Source: Jaapia argillacea MUCL 33604 (Eukaryota; Basidiomycota; Agaricomycetes; Jaapiales; Jaapiaceae). From it: DNA of 64,000 nt. A program made the position numbers and the translations under genes. Under the pieces are notes generated by a model. That model ran no database searches and had not been told where the DNA came from. It saw only the letters and a program-made list of their open reading frames with translations. The stretch covers positions 239,323-303,322 of the forward strand of contig KL197713.1 of the NCBI GenBank assembly GCA_000697665.1. Reading direction: 5' to 3'. Of this stretch, positions 23,539-34,759 are shown piece after piece; positions within the stretch are counted from its first letter, which is position 1, and each line of letters opens with the position of its first letter.

Positions 23539-24948
23539 ATGACTCCCGATCGCTTCAAGGCCGTCATATTCGACGTATGCCTCATCTCCAAGTGTTTGCA
23601 CATCAAACCAACTAATCGTCACCCGTACAGGTCGGCGGTGTTGTTTGCAAGAGCCCATTCGTGGCCATCGCTGAATACGAGAAGGAGAACGGGATCCCAC
23701 ACAACTAGTCAGTTATGGTCTACATTTAGTATTCGGCCATCAGTTACTTATTCTCTTGCTCGTTCACAGCATCAACTGTTCCATGTGAGTCTCCTCTGCG
23801 GAAGCCCTTAGTGTTGCCCTGATTGTTGCCCTGATTGCGGCTTCAGCATCGGGCATGGCTCTCAAGGAGCCTGGCAGAAGTTTGAACGGGGAGAGATTCC
23901 TCTGTTCCCTTTCTACGAGGCCTTTGGGCGTGAACTATCAGATACCCAGAAAGGTAACGTATGGTACTCAGCTTACTGCAAAAGCAAGAGGATAGGTAAG
24001 TGCTAGAATATTTAAACCGCTTGTTCTAATTATTTCCCGAGGAAGAATGTCCCAAGCTGCCAGAAAGGCTGAACATCGATGGTCGTGAGGTGACACTTAT
24101 GTATGCCGCTGTCAGCTCACAACTGCTTACGACGGCAACTATAGCTTTTCGGTCGCATGATGCGCCAAAGCGCCGGATTCGATGATAGAGTTGTTGAAGC
24201 TATCCGGCGGATACGAGGCAAGTCTCCAGACACACGTGTAACTGTCCCACTTCACATGTCATCCCAGCCGCCGGTAAATGGCGTGTCATCGCCCTAACTA
24301 ATAACTTCTCGAAGAACGATTCATCCATGTTTTCCGTATCGCCCTCATCGTCATCCGGAGATTCTTCCTATCCGCCCAATTTTACCCCCGAATCAGAAAT
24401 GGCCTTCCTCGGTTGGGATCAGGGTGGTGTCACTCCCCCTCACCTTCGGGCCCTATTTGATGATTTCTGTGACTCCAGTACTTTGGGAATGAGGTGATCT
24501 TGCGTTTGTCGCGTGTTGGTGCGGAAAGGCACTTATTCACTGCGCGACCCCAATTTCCAGAAAGCCCGAACCTGAATTCTATCTCCTTGCGTGCCAAAGA
24601 AACGGTGTCAAACCCAATGAGGCCATTTTCTTGGACGACATTGGCCTGTAGGTCTCACGAATATTCAAATACCCTTGGGGATATTCTGACAACCTCTTGC
24701 ACCTAGAAACCTTAAAGCAGCACAAGCCCTTGGGATGCAAACCATACGTAAGTTACTCCCATTGAACTTTTATCCTGGGCCGAATTGATCGGCCCCTCCG
24801 CCATTGAACAGATGTACCCCTTGGAGGCTCGTTGACAGCCCTCAAGGAACTCGAAGCAAAGTTGGGCATTGACCTCACGGGAGGCTACGACCCCTCTGCC
24901 AATCCGATCGAAGAATCCTCGCAACATATTTCCGGCGCGAAGCTGTAG
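23539..24948 (+). CDS. HAD-superfamily phosphatase (ACAD10 / epoxide-hydrolase N-domain type)
   Basis: A predicted phosphatase with a Rossmann-like HAD fold. Exon 1 starts MTPDRFKAVIFD and is spliced to VGGVVCKSPFVAIAEYEKEN, giving motif I (DVGGVV). A cap-like region follows, with INCSIGHGSQGAWQKFERGE and IPLFPFYEAFGREL. Motif II is IALTNNFSKN (near 24300). Motif III lies in KPEPEFYLLACQRNGVKPNE (near 24560). Motif IV is AIFLDDIGLNLKAAQALGMQ (near 24630-24740). The last exon gives PLGGSLTALKELEAKLGIDL and ends ...ISGAKL at TAG 24946-24948. All four HAD motifs are present. A Ser/Pro-rich insert of about 35 residues lies between motifs II and III. The substrate is not inferable. The C-terminal AKL matches the type 1 peroxisomal consensus. 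Confidence 0.85.
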
Positions 24949-26366
24949 CTGACAATGTTTAGGTACTGTTACCCATCTCACTTGACATCATTGGTGATTG
25001 GAAGGCGGCTCCCTTGGCTGCGATTGTTGTTTCAGTACAACTTGAAGAGAATAGGTTTCATCATGTTGAGCCCAGTAGACAGATACAACTTTGACAACTG
25101 TGATCTCAGGCATGCCCAACTTACGCTCCTTTCGACGACCTAGGGGTAGTTTACAACATTCAACCATTCAAACAATAGGGAGATGAATGTGCCGATCCAT
25201 AATCAAATACAAGATTCTCCGAGATCGCTTCCATGTAACTTCCATGGCCACTTGCTCAACACCGCGGACCACAATCGCTGGCCGCCCTCGTTGTGTTCAC
25301 ACCGTCCATATTTGATACATATATATCGTTCATACCACCATACGTGGTCCAGATTCAGTTCACTCGCGATAATCTTCTTTTGTTCTACTGATTCACTGTG
25401 CCTCATCACACTCGTTACACGCTCTGTCGAATGAAAAGTCCCCACTAACCCCCACCCTAGGCTTCCCCCGAAAGGAGCGTGGAACCAGCATGGCGTGGTC
25501 AAGCTATCTTGCACGAAACACACGGGCCTCACCCTACTGGGTGTCCCTGACTTCTTGCCTTGCTTACGGATGGCCATGCAATTGTCGAAAAGGAATGGTA
25601 CCATGGAATGACAGCATAGCTTCTTCTCGCTAGTTCGTTACACGAGGTTCCCGCCGGCGGTTCCTTTCTTTCTCCCGCTAAAGTTGCCGGCGGTAACCCT
25701 TATCGTCAACACAAACCTCCGCTTGACATTCTGGGAGCTGAACCTTCCATCATTCCGTCATACTTTTGTCATGGATGTGCTAGCGTACCCGGTTGACAGT
25801 GCCTTCTCTCTCTTCCATTCACCTCAAGGCATGGGCTCACATCAGCCTTGACCTATTATGACAATAATACAGACGCACACCCACCCTATCTTGCGATGTC
25901 ACGGAGTTGCTTGGAATGCTGCGGCATCTAACACGCTCTCGAGATCACATCACCGATGCTGAGTTCGTCAGATTGATGATCTAGTCGGCCCCCGCTGTGT
26001 GATTCCGACGGTCTTCCATTGAAATATCATACCTCATCTCATAGTAGATACAAGCAGTAAGCAATATGTACTAGATAGTTCAAAGTTACATTGAATATTA
26101 CAGAGCATTGGACGGAGGAGTGTCTCAGGATTCGGGGGTAAAATACAGGGTCCATCGAAACAGTGATGCGAGGTCTATGGATAAGTGTAAAAAACAAACA
26201 TACGACTTAGGCCTATGCGAGGGGAGGTCAAGTAGAAACAACATGATGCATGCTGGGGATTCCAAGAAAGAATAAAAAGTAGAAAGTAATACACGAATCT
26301 GCTGGCGTGCTGGTATGAATGCATAGGGGGAGGAAAACGGAAAGGGCATGGAAGTGGAAGGGATCA
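24949..26366. other. Convergent intergenic region, about 1.4 kb
   Basis: Between the stops of the HAD gene and the Zn2Cys6 regulator. A 133-codon open frame at 25203-25604 (minus) has no recognisable features and is not supported. A short imperfect inverted pair with GCCGGCGG cores lies near 25650-25695. Confidence 0.4.
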
Positions 26367-29300
26367 CTAAGACCAGTAGAGAGAGCCCGTGCTCGAGTAC
26401 GCTGGGGATGAGTGGCTTGAATCAAAGTATCGGTGTTGGTATGTGCTGGTGTTGATAGGGGAAGGAATAGATCCTCGAACAGAGCTGGTACCCATTGAAG
26501 AGGCCGCTAGGAGTTCGACCTCTGATGGTTGAATGGCGGATTGGCGACTGGGTAGCGGTGCCAAATCTGAGTGGCCAGAAATCATCGACAGACTCTCAGA
26601 CGAGACATACGAATAGTGGTTGACCTCGGGCGCCGCGTAAAATATTTGTTGGCCGTGTCCTGTAGCCTCTCCAGACCCGGAGTAATAGGCGGATGTGGTT
26701 GAAAGCTCCTCAAGGCCGCTAGAACTTCCTTGGCCAGCTGCTATGAGTTGGGCGTCATCCGACGGAAGAAAGGCCGCAGAACGAAGGGTGGGGGGAGGGG
26801 GAGATCCGCCGGTCGAAGGAGAACTGCTTCCACTATGATGGGAATGTGGTGACACATGAAGCAAGCCGTTGGAACCGGGCCAGCGACCATCATCCGTGCA
26901 CGCAGAGTTGGGAGCAGCGTCCAAAGAAATCGTATTTCGTGTGGGAGCGATGGAAAGGGAAAGACCGCGGGGGAGTTGACGGATGGATTCGTTGGGGGAA
27001 ACGTTTGCACTTGAAGGGAAGGAGCGGCGACCCGTCTGGTGATCGGCGTATGTTGGGCTCCCGTAGGGTGAGACGTTCGAAGCCCTAGGCTGCTGTATCG
27101 AACCTCCAATGCGTTGCCTCCTGGCCTCCCAAATCATTTTGACGGATTTTTCCCGTTCCTCGCTCTTGCAGTATGCCCAACGCATCTCTTGCAGCGCTCT
27201 CAGACATACGTCGACGTCTTCTTCATTGCCGAGCTCACCAGCAACCAAGAAGGCAGCGAAGAAGCAGCCATCTCGAACGAGAGACGCATCAAGCTCAAAA
27301 AAGGATGTGCCCAGGTTGTTGCGGAGGATGACCAGCACGTCCTGGACAACGCGATGGCATTTTTGGGTGGCAATGCTGTACAACCCTAGGGCTTTCTCGC
27401 ATTGTTGTGTCGGTGGCGACGAAAAAAATGGTGGGTCCATGTTCGTCGGTGTAGAGGACTCCGAAAATGAGACAACCCGTGCCTTCAATGCCTCGCGAAT
27501 AATGCTGTCTGGGAATCATGCTCGGTCAGAAGATATGAACGGGGAGGACGAGGTGATTATCACTGACGACATTCGAAGATGAATATTTGCCATCCTGAAA
27601 CGAATCTCAGGACCTCCTCCGTCCCAAAGACGCCCAAGGCTCCTCCACCGGAACCCTTCATGGCCTCGAGCTCTTTCCAAGAGACGTCTAGCTCATTCCA
27701 GACTCCGCGGAGAGCAGCATCGTCGATTTCTCCGCGTTGTCTAGCTTTTGGCCCAGTGAGGGCGGTGTGCACTGCCCTGCAAGCAGCCGAGAGTCGAATG
27801 GGGATGCTTGCATATCGATACGTGACAGCATATGTCAGAGATGTGCGAGTGAGGGGTGGCGGTGAGGACATCGATCCGTTGCAAGAGGGTGAGACACTCG
27901 GTGGGGACGACGGGATGGGAAGTGGTGGAAGAGTCGTTTGGAAAGCTGCAAGATCATCATCACTCCTGAATACAATTTATTAGCAGGAGTAAGAAGGCCA
28001 GTAATAGTCGCAAGACTGACAAAATGAGTCTTCCACCTCGAAGACCTGTCGTAACACCTTCATGGACATGCGCGTACCAAAATATCCGAGACCGGACGAG
28101 GGCATCGATATACTCACCGTGCCCGCTGCTCACAGAAGAGGCCGGGGACAAACTGCACAGCGTATAGATCTGATTCAATGTAGTCTCGTACATTGTCTGT
28201 CGGAGAGGACCGTTAGCAAGGTCAATGGCAGTCCGTAAGCATAGAGAACTCATACCAGTCTTTCCAAGTGAGTCTGGACCTCTGTGAAAGTGGAGAAGGG
28301 ACAGGTCTGGGTGAGCACGTCGTCGCGACAACGCTGAGTATATGCGCTTACCTTGAGTGAGGGGAAGAATCAATAAGAGGACTCTTACCCCATCCCAGGT
28401 AGGCTTGCGAAGGATACCGCAGACGTCGATGAGCCTCAACAGCTCCATCAACATATCGTTGGTCCTCTCCTTGCGCTTTCTTATGCTTGCATACCTGGCG
28501 TCGTCGAAATCTCCGGTATTATGGAGAGAATCGGTACCAGAACTTGATCGGGAAGTACCTCTTGTAGTTGACCTTGATGAGTCCAAAGGAGATGGCTCGA
28601 TTGGATTGCCAGCCTCGTCGATACCAAAGCTGGCTGCCCAAACGACGAGGAGCATGGCAATGAGCTGCCCAGCAATGCCTAGCGCATCTGAATGACCCTT
28701 GGTGTATTCAAAAAAGCGAGTAGTGAACTCCGCAGGCTCGATGATAGGTCCTGTCATGAGAAAAATAGAAAGAAATTAGTAAAATAATTCACAAGCATAT
28801 AATAGAACCGGGAGTTAGATCATATATGACCCAGAGAGGTGGGGAAGCCTATCGTCACTCAAGCTTGAAGAGAAGGCAAGATGCTCACGTTGAATCAAAA
28901 ATTGCTGGAAAAATGAGGATCCAAAAAATTCGGGCTTCAGGGTGGGGATCGTGTAGAGAGGTTGGGGTTGCGCATAAAGATTCGAAGGGCCCGCGCTGTG
29001 GTCAAGACATAATGAGGGATTCTCTTGCTCAGAGACCTTGCCGTAGACAGCCCTAAAGAAAGTGCGATGTGAATAAGGGCCACGGGAAGGTTAGGAAGCC
29101 GAAATGAATAACATACTCGACTTGCTGCAGGCGACGACCTCTTCTGAGGAGCTTGACGGCCTTGACTTGTGCAAATTCGTCACTAGAATGAGAAGAAGAA
29201 TACATTAAACATGGAGTCGATGGACGATTGATGAAGATAAGGCAAGTTTGAACGTGTTTGCGCCATGGGGTGGCTAAACGCAGGTCATACGTACACGCAT

Positions 29301-29624
29301 TTCAATCCACGCTCCTTGCAGTTGGAACATGCGGCGAAGGGAATATCGAGTGTCGATGATTGTTGTCGGTCCTTGAGATCACAGCGTACTCTGGAGGGCA
29401 GGGTGGAGGAGGTGAGCGGTGAGCGGGCCGGAGGGAAGGAGAGGAAGAGATAACTCAGAGGCGGGATCTGCTCACCTTCTCATACGACAGGCGCCGCATG
29501 CCGAGAATTGTTGTCGAGAGGATTTTGGTTTGTTGGAGGATCGACGAGGTGGCGGCATAGGATAAGGAGGGCTTGTAGAAGAAGCTCTACGCGAGGATGA
29601 AGATGCGTCTGATCGCGGAGACAT
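26367..29624 (-). CDS. Zn2Cys6 transcription factor with fungal-specific middle domain
   Basis: A DNA-binding regulator. The start at 29624 gives MSPRSDASSSSRRASSTSPP. Exons 1 and 2 build the zinc cluster, FSACGACRMRRVRCDLKD then AACSNCKERGLKCV: spacing CX2CX6CX17CX2CX6C, with a longer central loop than the classical 5-12. The basic linker KAVKLLRRGRRLQQVE follows. The fungal-specific (MHR) region includes LKPEFFGSSFFQQFLIQ, GPIIEPAEFTTRFFEYTKG, LIDVCGILRKPTWDGVRVLL and MYETTLNQIYTLCSLSPASS. Later exons give the segment with LTYAVTYRYASIPIRLSAAC and LLVALREMRWAY-like text. A long Ser/Pro/Gly-rich activation-like tail follows and ends SSTGSLYWS at TAG 26367-26369. The target genes are unknown. 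About ten exons. Confidence 0.85.
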
Positions 29625-30847
29625 GGAAGTCGAGTAGTGAGGGAGGAGGCGAGGAGGCGCGAGTTAAACAAGTACAACCAAGCGAGGACCTTTTGAGGAA
29701 CGCGACGGTGACACAATGTACGCAGGGGGATTGGGAGCAGAAGGCCGGGGAGTATTAAATAAATGGAGACCGAGGCGATGGTCGGTGGTGGATGAACGGC
29801 GTTATACTGTGCGGAGAAGGAATGTTTGGTGGAGAGACCACGAAAACATCGGAAGAAGAGATATACGCAAGTAACCGTAAGAATAAGCAAATGTGCATGA
29901 CTGGAACTGCCTGGCATGAAGCACACCTGCCAATCTTGGGCCTCGGGACATTTCCAGATCCGCAATAAAGTTCCTTAATTACCAGATCTCAGGCGATCTC
30001 GCCTTTATTTTTTATGTTTCCGGTGCCCTATTGGTCCACAGACCCCGCCACTCCCCCGTTGCACTCGCACAATCTCAGAGATTTCCGATTTATGCCTGGT
30101 TGGCATCGTGGAATTTCGTCCCATCACTCGACAAAGAAATCCCGAATAGGTTTGCAATCCTGTCCACACTTGACCATATCATTATTTTACCTAACTTTTT
30201 CATCCAGTCCTATCGTGGAAGAAGTGCTGGACGTTGGTGGGACTCAATGGCCTGCAAAATACAAATTGAGCATCCTTCCCTGCGTCGTTCTTCAAACATT
30301 CCACGAACCAGGGAAGCCAGGGGCTGTCGGCTGTGGGTCGGTGAGCTAGTGCATGCTCGCCACGATCCGCGGTGCACAAGCCAATCTAGTACGAGATGTC
30401 TGTTTTGAGATTCCTCAGCTTGTTGCCGTACCTCGAGCACAATGCCGCACGCGAAGTTGATTAATGCACCCGAGCCTCAGAATGAACGAAAGAGAAGCAA
30501 AACATTCCCACGCTCGGCAGCACAGCCTCACCTTCCTCTCAAATCCCCGGTCGGTCTTTTCTAACCCAACGTGCACTGGCACAGCCTGCTCCATACTAGA
30601 AGACAGAACACAACCCTAAGACTACACTCGATAGGTATCGGCATCCGTATTCCATTCGACTGCAGCTCTTGGTTCACTCAGAGTCCCCATCTCGGGTAGT
30701 ACCACCAAGCGCCAATGACAATCATGACTATTTATGTATGTCGCCTGACTCTACGCCCGAGCACTTCACGTTGCCGTCCCATTGCTCCCGTGAATCTGCT
30801 GGCTTCACACAGCCCTCTCAAACTTCCAGCTATCACCCGCCTCGGCG
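29625..30847. other. Intergenic region upstream of the Zn2Cys6 gene, about 1.2 kb
   Basis: Both flanking genes are on the minus strand. The stretch should contain a long 5' region for the regulator. An AT-rich patch lies at 29970-30015. No gene or RNA is supported. Confidence 0.4.
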
Positions 30848-32211
30848 CTATAATTCCTTCGCCAAGATCTTCGCAGTGCCCCCTGCTTTTTTGATGGCCC
30901 GCGCCAACTCCCCCGCAGTCCGCTGGTCTACGTTCAACTTCCTATCTCTCGCCATCACCTCCGTATTTTCCCCATACTTGCTCACCAGCCTCTGTAGATA
31001 AACCACCTCTGCAGAAGACGCATGGCGCGTCTTCGATAACCCCGTCGAAGACAGTTGTTCTAGAGCTATTGGATATAATAGGAAATTATTAGATCCCAAG
31101 TCCACAAGGCAAATTCTGAGAAGACCAAAGAATCTGGCCGATGAGCAAGTGCTGTGCGTCATAATTAAAGATGGGGAAGAGTTGAAATCGAATTAGAAGG
31201 CAAAGAAGGCGGGTGCATTGCGGTTCTTGGTTCGGTGGAGCAAGATGAAGATAGGAGCGACTACGCTGTCTGCAACAGCACCGACCCCTCCCGCCTGTGT
31301 TATCCGATACAAAGTCGAGAGTGTGACCAGGGTCGACATGCGAAAAAGTTGAATACCGTAAATCCTGCATGATGTGGGAAGAATCTTCCAGGGTAAATCT
31401 ATCATGTGCCGCAGATACCGCGGCAGCAAGTTGATGCGCAAAGCCTCCAGTCATGAAGAACAGGGCGGAAAAGGTGGGAGAAGCAAAGGAGGAAATACTC
31501 GCCAAAAACGACATGCGTTTCCGCCGGCTCAGAGTTGCCCTGGCCAATGGCCAACCAACGGCCCTGAGTGGTCTGTCCAGCATCATTCCACGCCTTGTCC
31601 TCTATCAGAGCCTCTTCTTTGTTCGAATTTGATTCCGCTTCGTCCTCTTCTTGTCCGAATTCCACGTCCAGGATTTTCCCGCCCTCGTCCCTAACAATCC
31701 TGCCATACCCTTTGGGGATAGCATCATTGATCGCCTTTTCTATCCCGTGTCTTGGAAGGGGCTGAGGGTGCGTGTCCGCGGAGGTCAGGGCTTCGTGGGA
31801 TGTCGATGCGTGGGGCGGTAACTCGATACCACCGGATTGCGTTGGATTCAATGAACTCACGAGTCCCAACGTTGCGTAACTGGCGAAAAAGTCAATATTC
31901 GATTCCAACAAAGAAATTGCGCGATCTCGCTTTTGCTGAACGGTCTTGCGACTGTCCCAAGCATCTTGAAGGACTTTCGGGCCGCGAATCGCTGGAACAG
32001 GACGATGTAGAGCACATCAGAAGGGAATTCGCCACGTTTGGCCATATCGACAACGTGAGGGTTACGGAGAACAAGTAAGCCGACGTGATCGCCAAAGGGG
32101 AGAACAGCACGAACGGGGTTGCTTCTTCAGCAACTTTTGCGCTCTTTGAGAGTGCTTGACAGCCCTGTGAGAGCCTGATCGTGCTTTTCGGCGTTGGCGG
32201 GGATTGGCCAT
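30848..32211 (-). CDS. NOP16: Nop16, 60S ribosome biogenesis protein
   Basis: A nucleolar factor needed for large ribosomal subunit assembly. The start at 32211 gives MANPRQRRKARSGSHRAVKH and SQRAQKLLKKQP, the highly basic family N-terminus. After an intron comes IRGPKVLQDAWDSRKTVQQK, then ATLGLVSSLNPTQSGGIELP and YGRIVRDEGGKILDVEFGQE. The last exons give GRWLAIGQGNSEPAETHVVF, LEQLSSTGLSKTRHASSAEV, VYLQRLVSKYGENTEVMARD and RKLNVDQRTAGELARAIKKA, ending ILAKEL at TAG 30848-30850. Signature motifs (W...T..QN / ATLGL / YG.D...M.RD.KLN..Q.T.GEL) are all present. Four or so exons. Confidence 0.93.
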
Positions 32212-32482
32212 TGAGCAGTAGGAGTGAAAGTAGAGGGAACGAGATTGTCGTAATCAATGCAAAGATGAAGAGACTAGAGCAAGATATCTGGCACCGGGAT
32301 AACAGAACAGGTTTTGACAAGGAATCTACCGTCGACAAGGGTCCGAACAGATCGACGGTGGTGGGAGCGATGTTTGGGCACGATGCGAAGACTTTCAAAC
32401 TCCGCTCAACTTTTCCTGTCGTGCCTTCCATCGTTGCCGTCCTCCATACAACATAGAGCTTTAGACCTCCTCATCCGATACC
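32212..32482. promoter_or_regulatory. Shared upstream region of NOP16 and QCR10
   Basis: 271 bases between divergent start codons. Bidirectional promoter is inferred from distance and orientation; no defined motif was recognised. Confidence 0.4.
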
Positions 32483-33087
32483 ATGGCTAAGATTTCCTAC
32501 CGCCCCATCCCCGCATACCAAAGGCTTGGATCTTTCTCAGCTTCCGTATGTTTGTTTCCCTCTTTCTCTTGCTCGATGCCTGACCCGTTCTGTTCCGGTA
32601 CGGCCGACGTTGCCTCCCCTGCCTGTGTTCTATCTCTTCGAACGACACTATCTGGCTCGCTGCCATTCTATAAACTTAACTTGACGGTTGGAAGGCGCTG
32701 TCGCAGCGATGGGCACTGTCACTAGGGATTTGGGGTGTCGGAGCTGGTGCTGCCGCTCTCTTGGTACGTGATATTACACCACTTACTCGCGGATACGGTC
32801 TTGCTTCCCTACCAATCCCTCTCCATGTTCTTTAAAAATGGAAGCCTACATGACAATCAGAGCCGGAGGCCAACCTTGTCCCGTCCCGGTGCTAACTAGC
32901 TTGTCTCCCACAGTTCCTCTCTGTTACCCCGGTTGTCAGGAATGGACTTCTCGTGAAGCTGCCTGTGGTGCGTAATTTACATTCTTCGGAGTACACGAGC
33001 ACAGCGTCTGATCTGATCTGGATACCTCGTGGATAGTTGGGAGATTACTACGAAGACAAAACACCGGCGTCAGACAAGCCTTTCTGA
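32483..33087 (+). CDS. QCR10: Cytochrome bc1 complex subunit 10 (Qcr10)
   Basis: A small single-pass accessory subunit of respiratory complex III in the mitochondrial inner membrane. Exon 1 (32483-32545) encodes MAKISYRPIPAYQRLGSFSA plus S. Exon 2 (from about 32695) gives ALSQRWALSLGIWGVGAGAA plus ALL, the transmembrane helix. Exon 3 gives FLSVTPVVRNGLLVKLPV. The last exon gives LGDYYEDKTPASDKPF and TGA at 33085-33087. The pattern (TM helix, then P.V..D.L.K.P..G.Y..., ending PPSDNPF-like) is that of fungal Qcr10. Length about 77 residues, normal for the family. Confidence 0.88.
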
Positions 33088-33689
33088 TGTGTAATGTTTG
33101 TTGAATCCTCGCTCGTTTATCGTGTTGAAAAATGGAGCTCGAAGGCTTGATTGATTATATCACGTACACGACGTTGTGCATGGGATCCACTGGCATGGTT
33201 AGGGAAGAGGAACATCAACGGGAGGAGCCACGGCTTCTAGCTGCTCAACCTTCATCCGGTTCCATTCTGGTCCGTTAGGTTGCTAGCCTCCGGTATTCCA
33301 AGTCAGCGATTCTTCCGTAGGGTTTCATTAAGGCCACTCCGAACGCTGGAGGTTCAGAAACGCCGGAGAGTGAAAGATACACCAAGTTAATCCCCGTTTG
33401 CTTGACACCGCAAGCGGACTGGGTATGTAGCGCCTACAAATACATCAGCCTGATCAACGCATGCATGTGCAAGGGACACGAAACAGGGCACGATCTAGCG
33501 CACTTTATCTCTCATAGCTGCCAACCCCCATACTTAAGACTGAACTCCGACTAAATTGGGAACAATTGCATCGGATTAGGCTATCGCATCTTCACCATCG
33601 TGGCCTGTTGCTACTAATGCTGGTCTTCAACGGCTTGGATTGAGCTGGCTGACCCACTGAGTATTGGGTGCTGACCACGATTCGCCAAT

Positions 33690-34435
33690 CAGCTCGTCCG
33701 GTAGCCGCCACGCTGGCCCCGGCGCGCCGACTCGGCCTCAAGGCCCTCAAACTTGCAATTGAGACTCAGGTACGCTGCCCTTTGCATTTGTCAAGGCCTA
33801 GTATCGGTCAAAATGCCTGACGTGAAGTTTGAAGCGTCGCACCAGTAGTGACGCTCAGGTACCCGTCCAAGTACAATACCTCACAGATCACCGTGGCTGT
33901 ACGTTCCAGGGGCAGGGGCAAATACACAAGGCCAGGGCGGTGCTGGTGAGTAGTGAACTTTTGACAAGGTTAAGTCCGGGCTTACTCCTCTACCGCAGTC
34001 GATGCCCTAGGCCTGTCAATCTTCAAGGGGTGGTATGTCTTGTGCCTGTCGGTCCTTTGAGAGAACAAGGCCAATCTTATCAACTTTAAAGATTTCCTCG
34101 TGCACGCGTCAGGCTAGCCGGCATAGTGGGACGCAAGGCGGCCTGGAAATCGAGGTAAGTGTTAACTTCTGTCACGGAAAATACCAAAGCCAGAGTATGC
34201 CCCTGACGGTACGCTATCCTATGCTGTCATATTTGTTTTTCGTGACTGGTATTCGTCATGGAATGCCATCCACAATTGCCTGACGGAGATGTTCACGGAT
34301 TGAATTCATCCTCAGCTACCCTACTTGTTCCCCCTTTCTTAGGAATTAAGTCCTATGATCGCACCTTCTACACGATCGGTGACACCTATCCTCGGAACGT
34401 GTCCGTACAGCATCGATGGGAGCAGGAATATTGAC
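33690..34435 (+). CDS. Possible unrecognised spliced gene, structure unresolved
   Basis: Several open segments with protein-like composition sit between good donor and acceptor sites. One (about 33693-33771) reads RPVAATLAPARRLGLKALKL and ends at CAG/GTACGC. A phase-consistent chain follows: an exon near 33890-33942 ending QGQGGA, joined to VDALGLSIFKG (33997-34031), joined to WLAGIVGRKAAWKS (34116-34156). A last stretch, TLLVPPFLGIKSYDRTFYTI then GDTYPRNVSVQHRWEQEY, ends at TGA near 34435. The join between the third and last pieces did not keep frame with any splice sites I tried. It could be a real gene with an exon I misplaced, or a decayed one. No family recognised. Confidence 0.25.
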
Positions 34436-34759
34436 AGGTGTGGGGTATCAAGCACGCTGTACACGATCGGCCCTGGAATCCTCCCGTTCTTGTCTCTCAA
34501 TTAGTATGTATTACTTCCTACACGATGGACATGCCAAAGGACTGGAACGCCGACATAGGATATACTTGACTCGATGTAGAAAACAAACAATAGAACATGC
34601 CAGTGTCAACTCTGCCCCCCTCCCTCCCCTGCACGTTTCCAAAACTTGAACCTTCATCGACAATAAGCATCCGTAAGCGCCCGCCGTGATCGCGGTCAGA
34701 ATGTACCCTTGCAGAAAGAGATGGTGCAAATAGAAAATTCAATAATGTCTTGCAGCGAC

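Noticed and set aside
25203-25604. A 133-codon minus-strand open frame between two convergent genes
   Set aside because: No recognisable motif, odd Trp/Cys-rich composition, no splice or start context; most likely chance.
25640-25700. Short inverted GCCGGCGG pair as a possible transposon end
   Set aside because: Too short and imperfect, with no coding capacity or target-site duplication around it.
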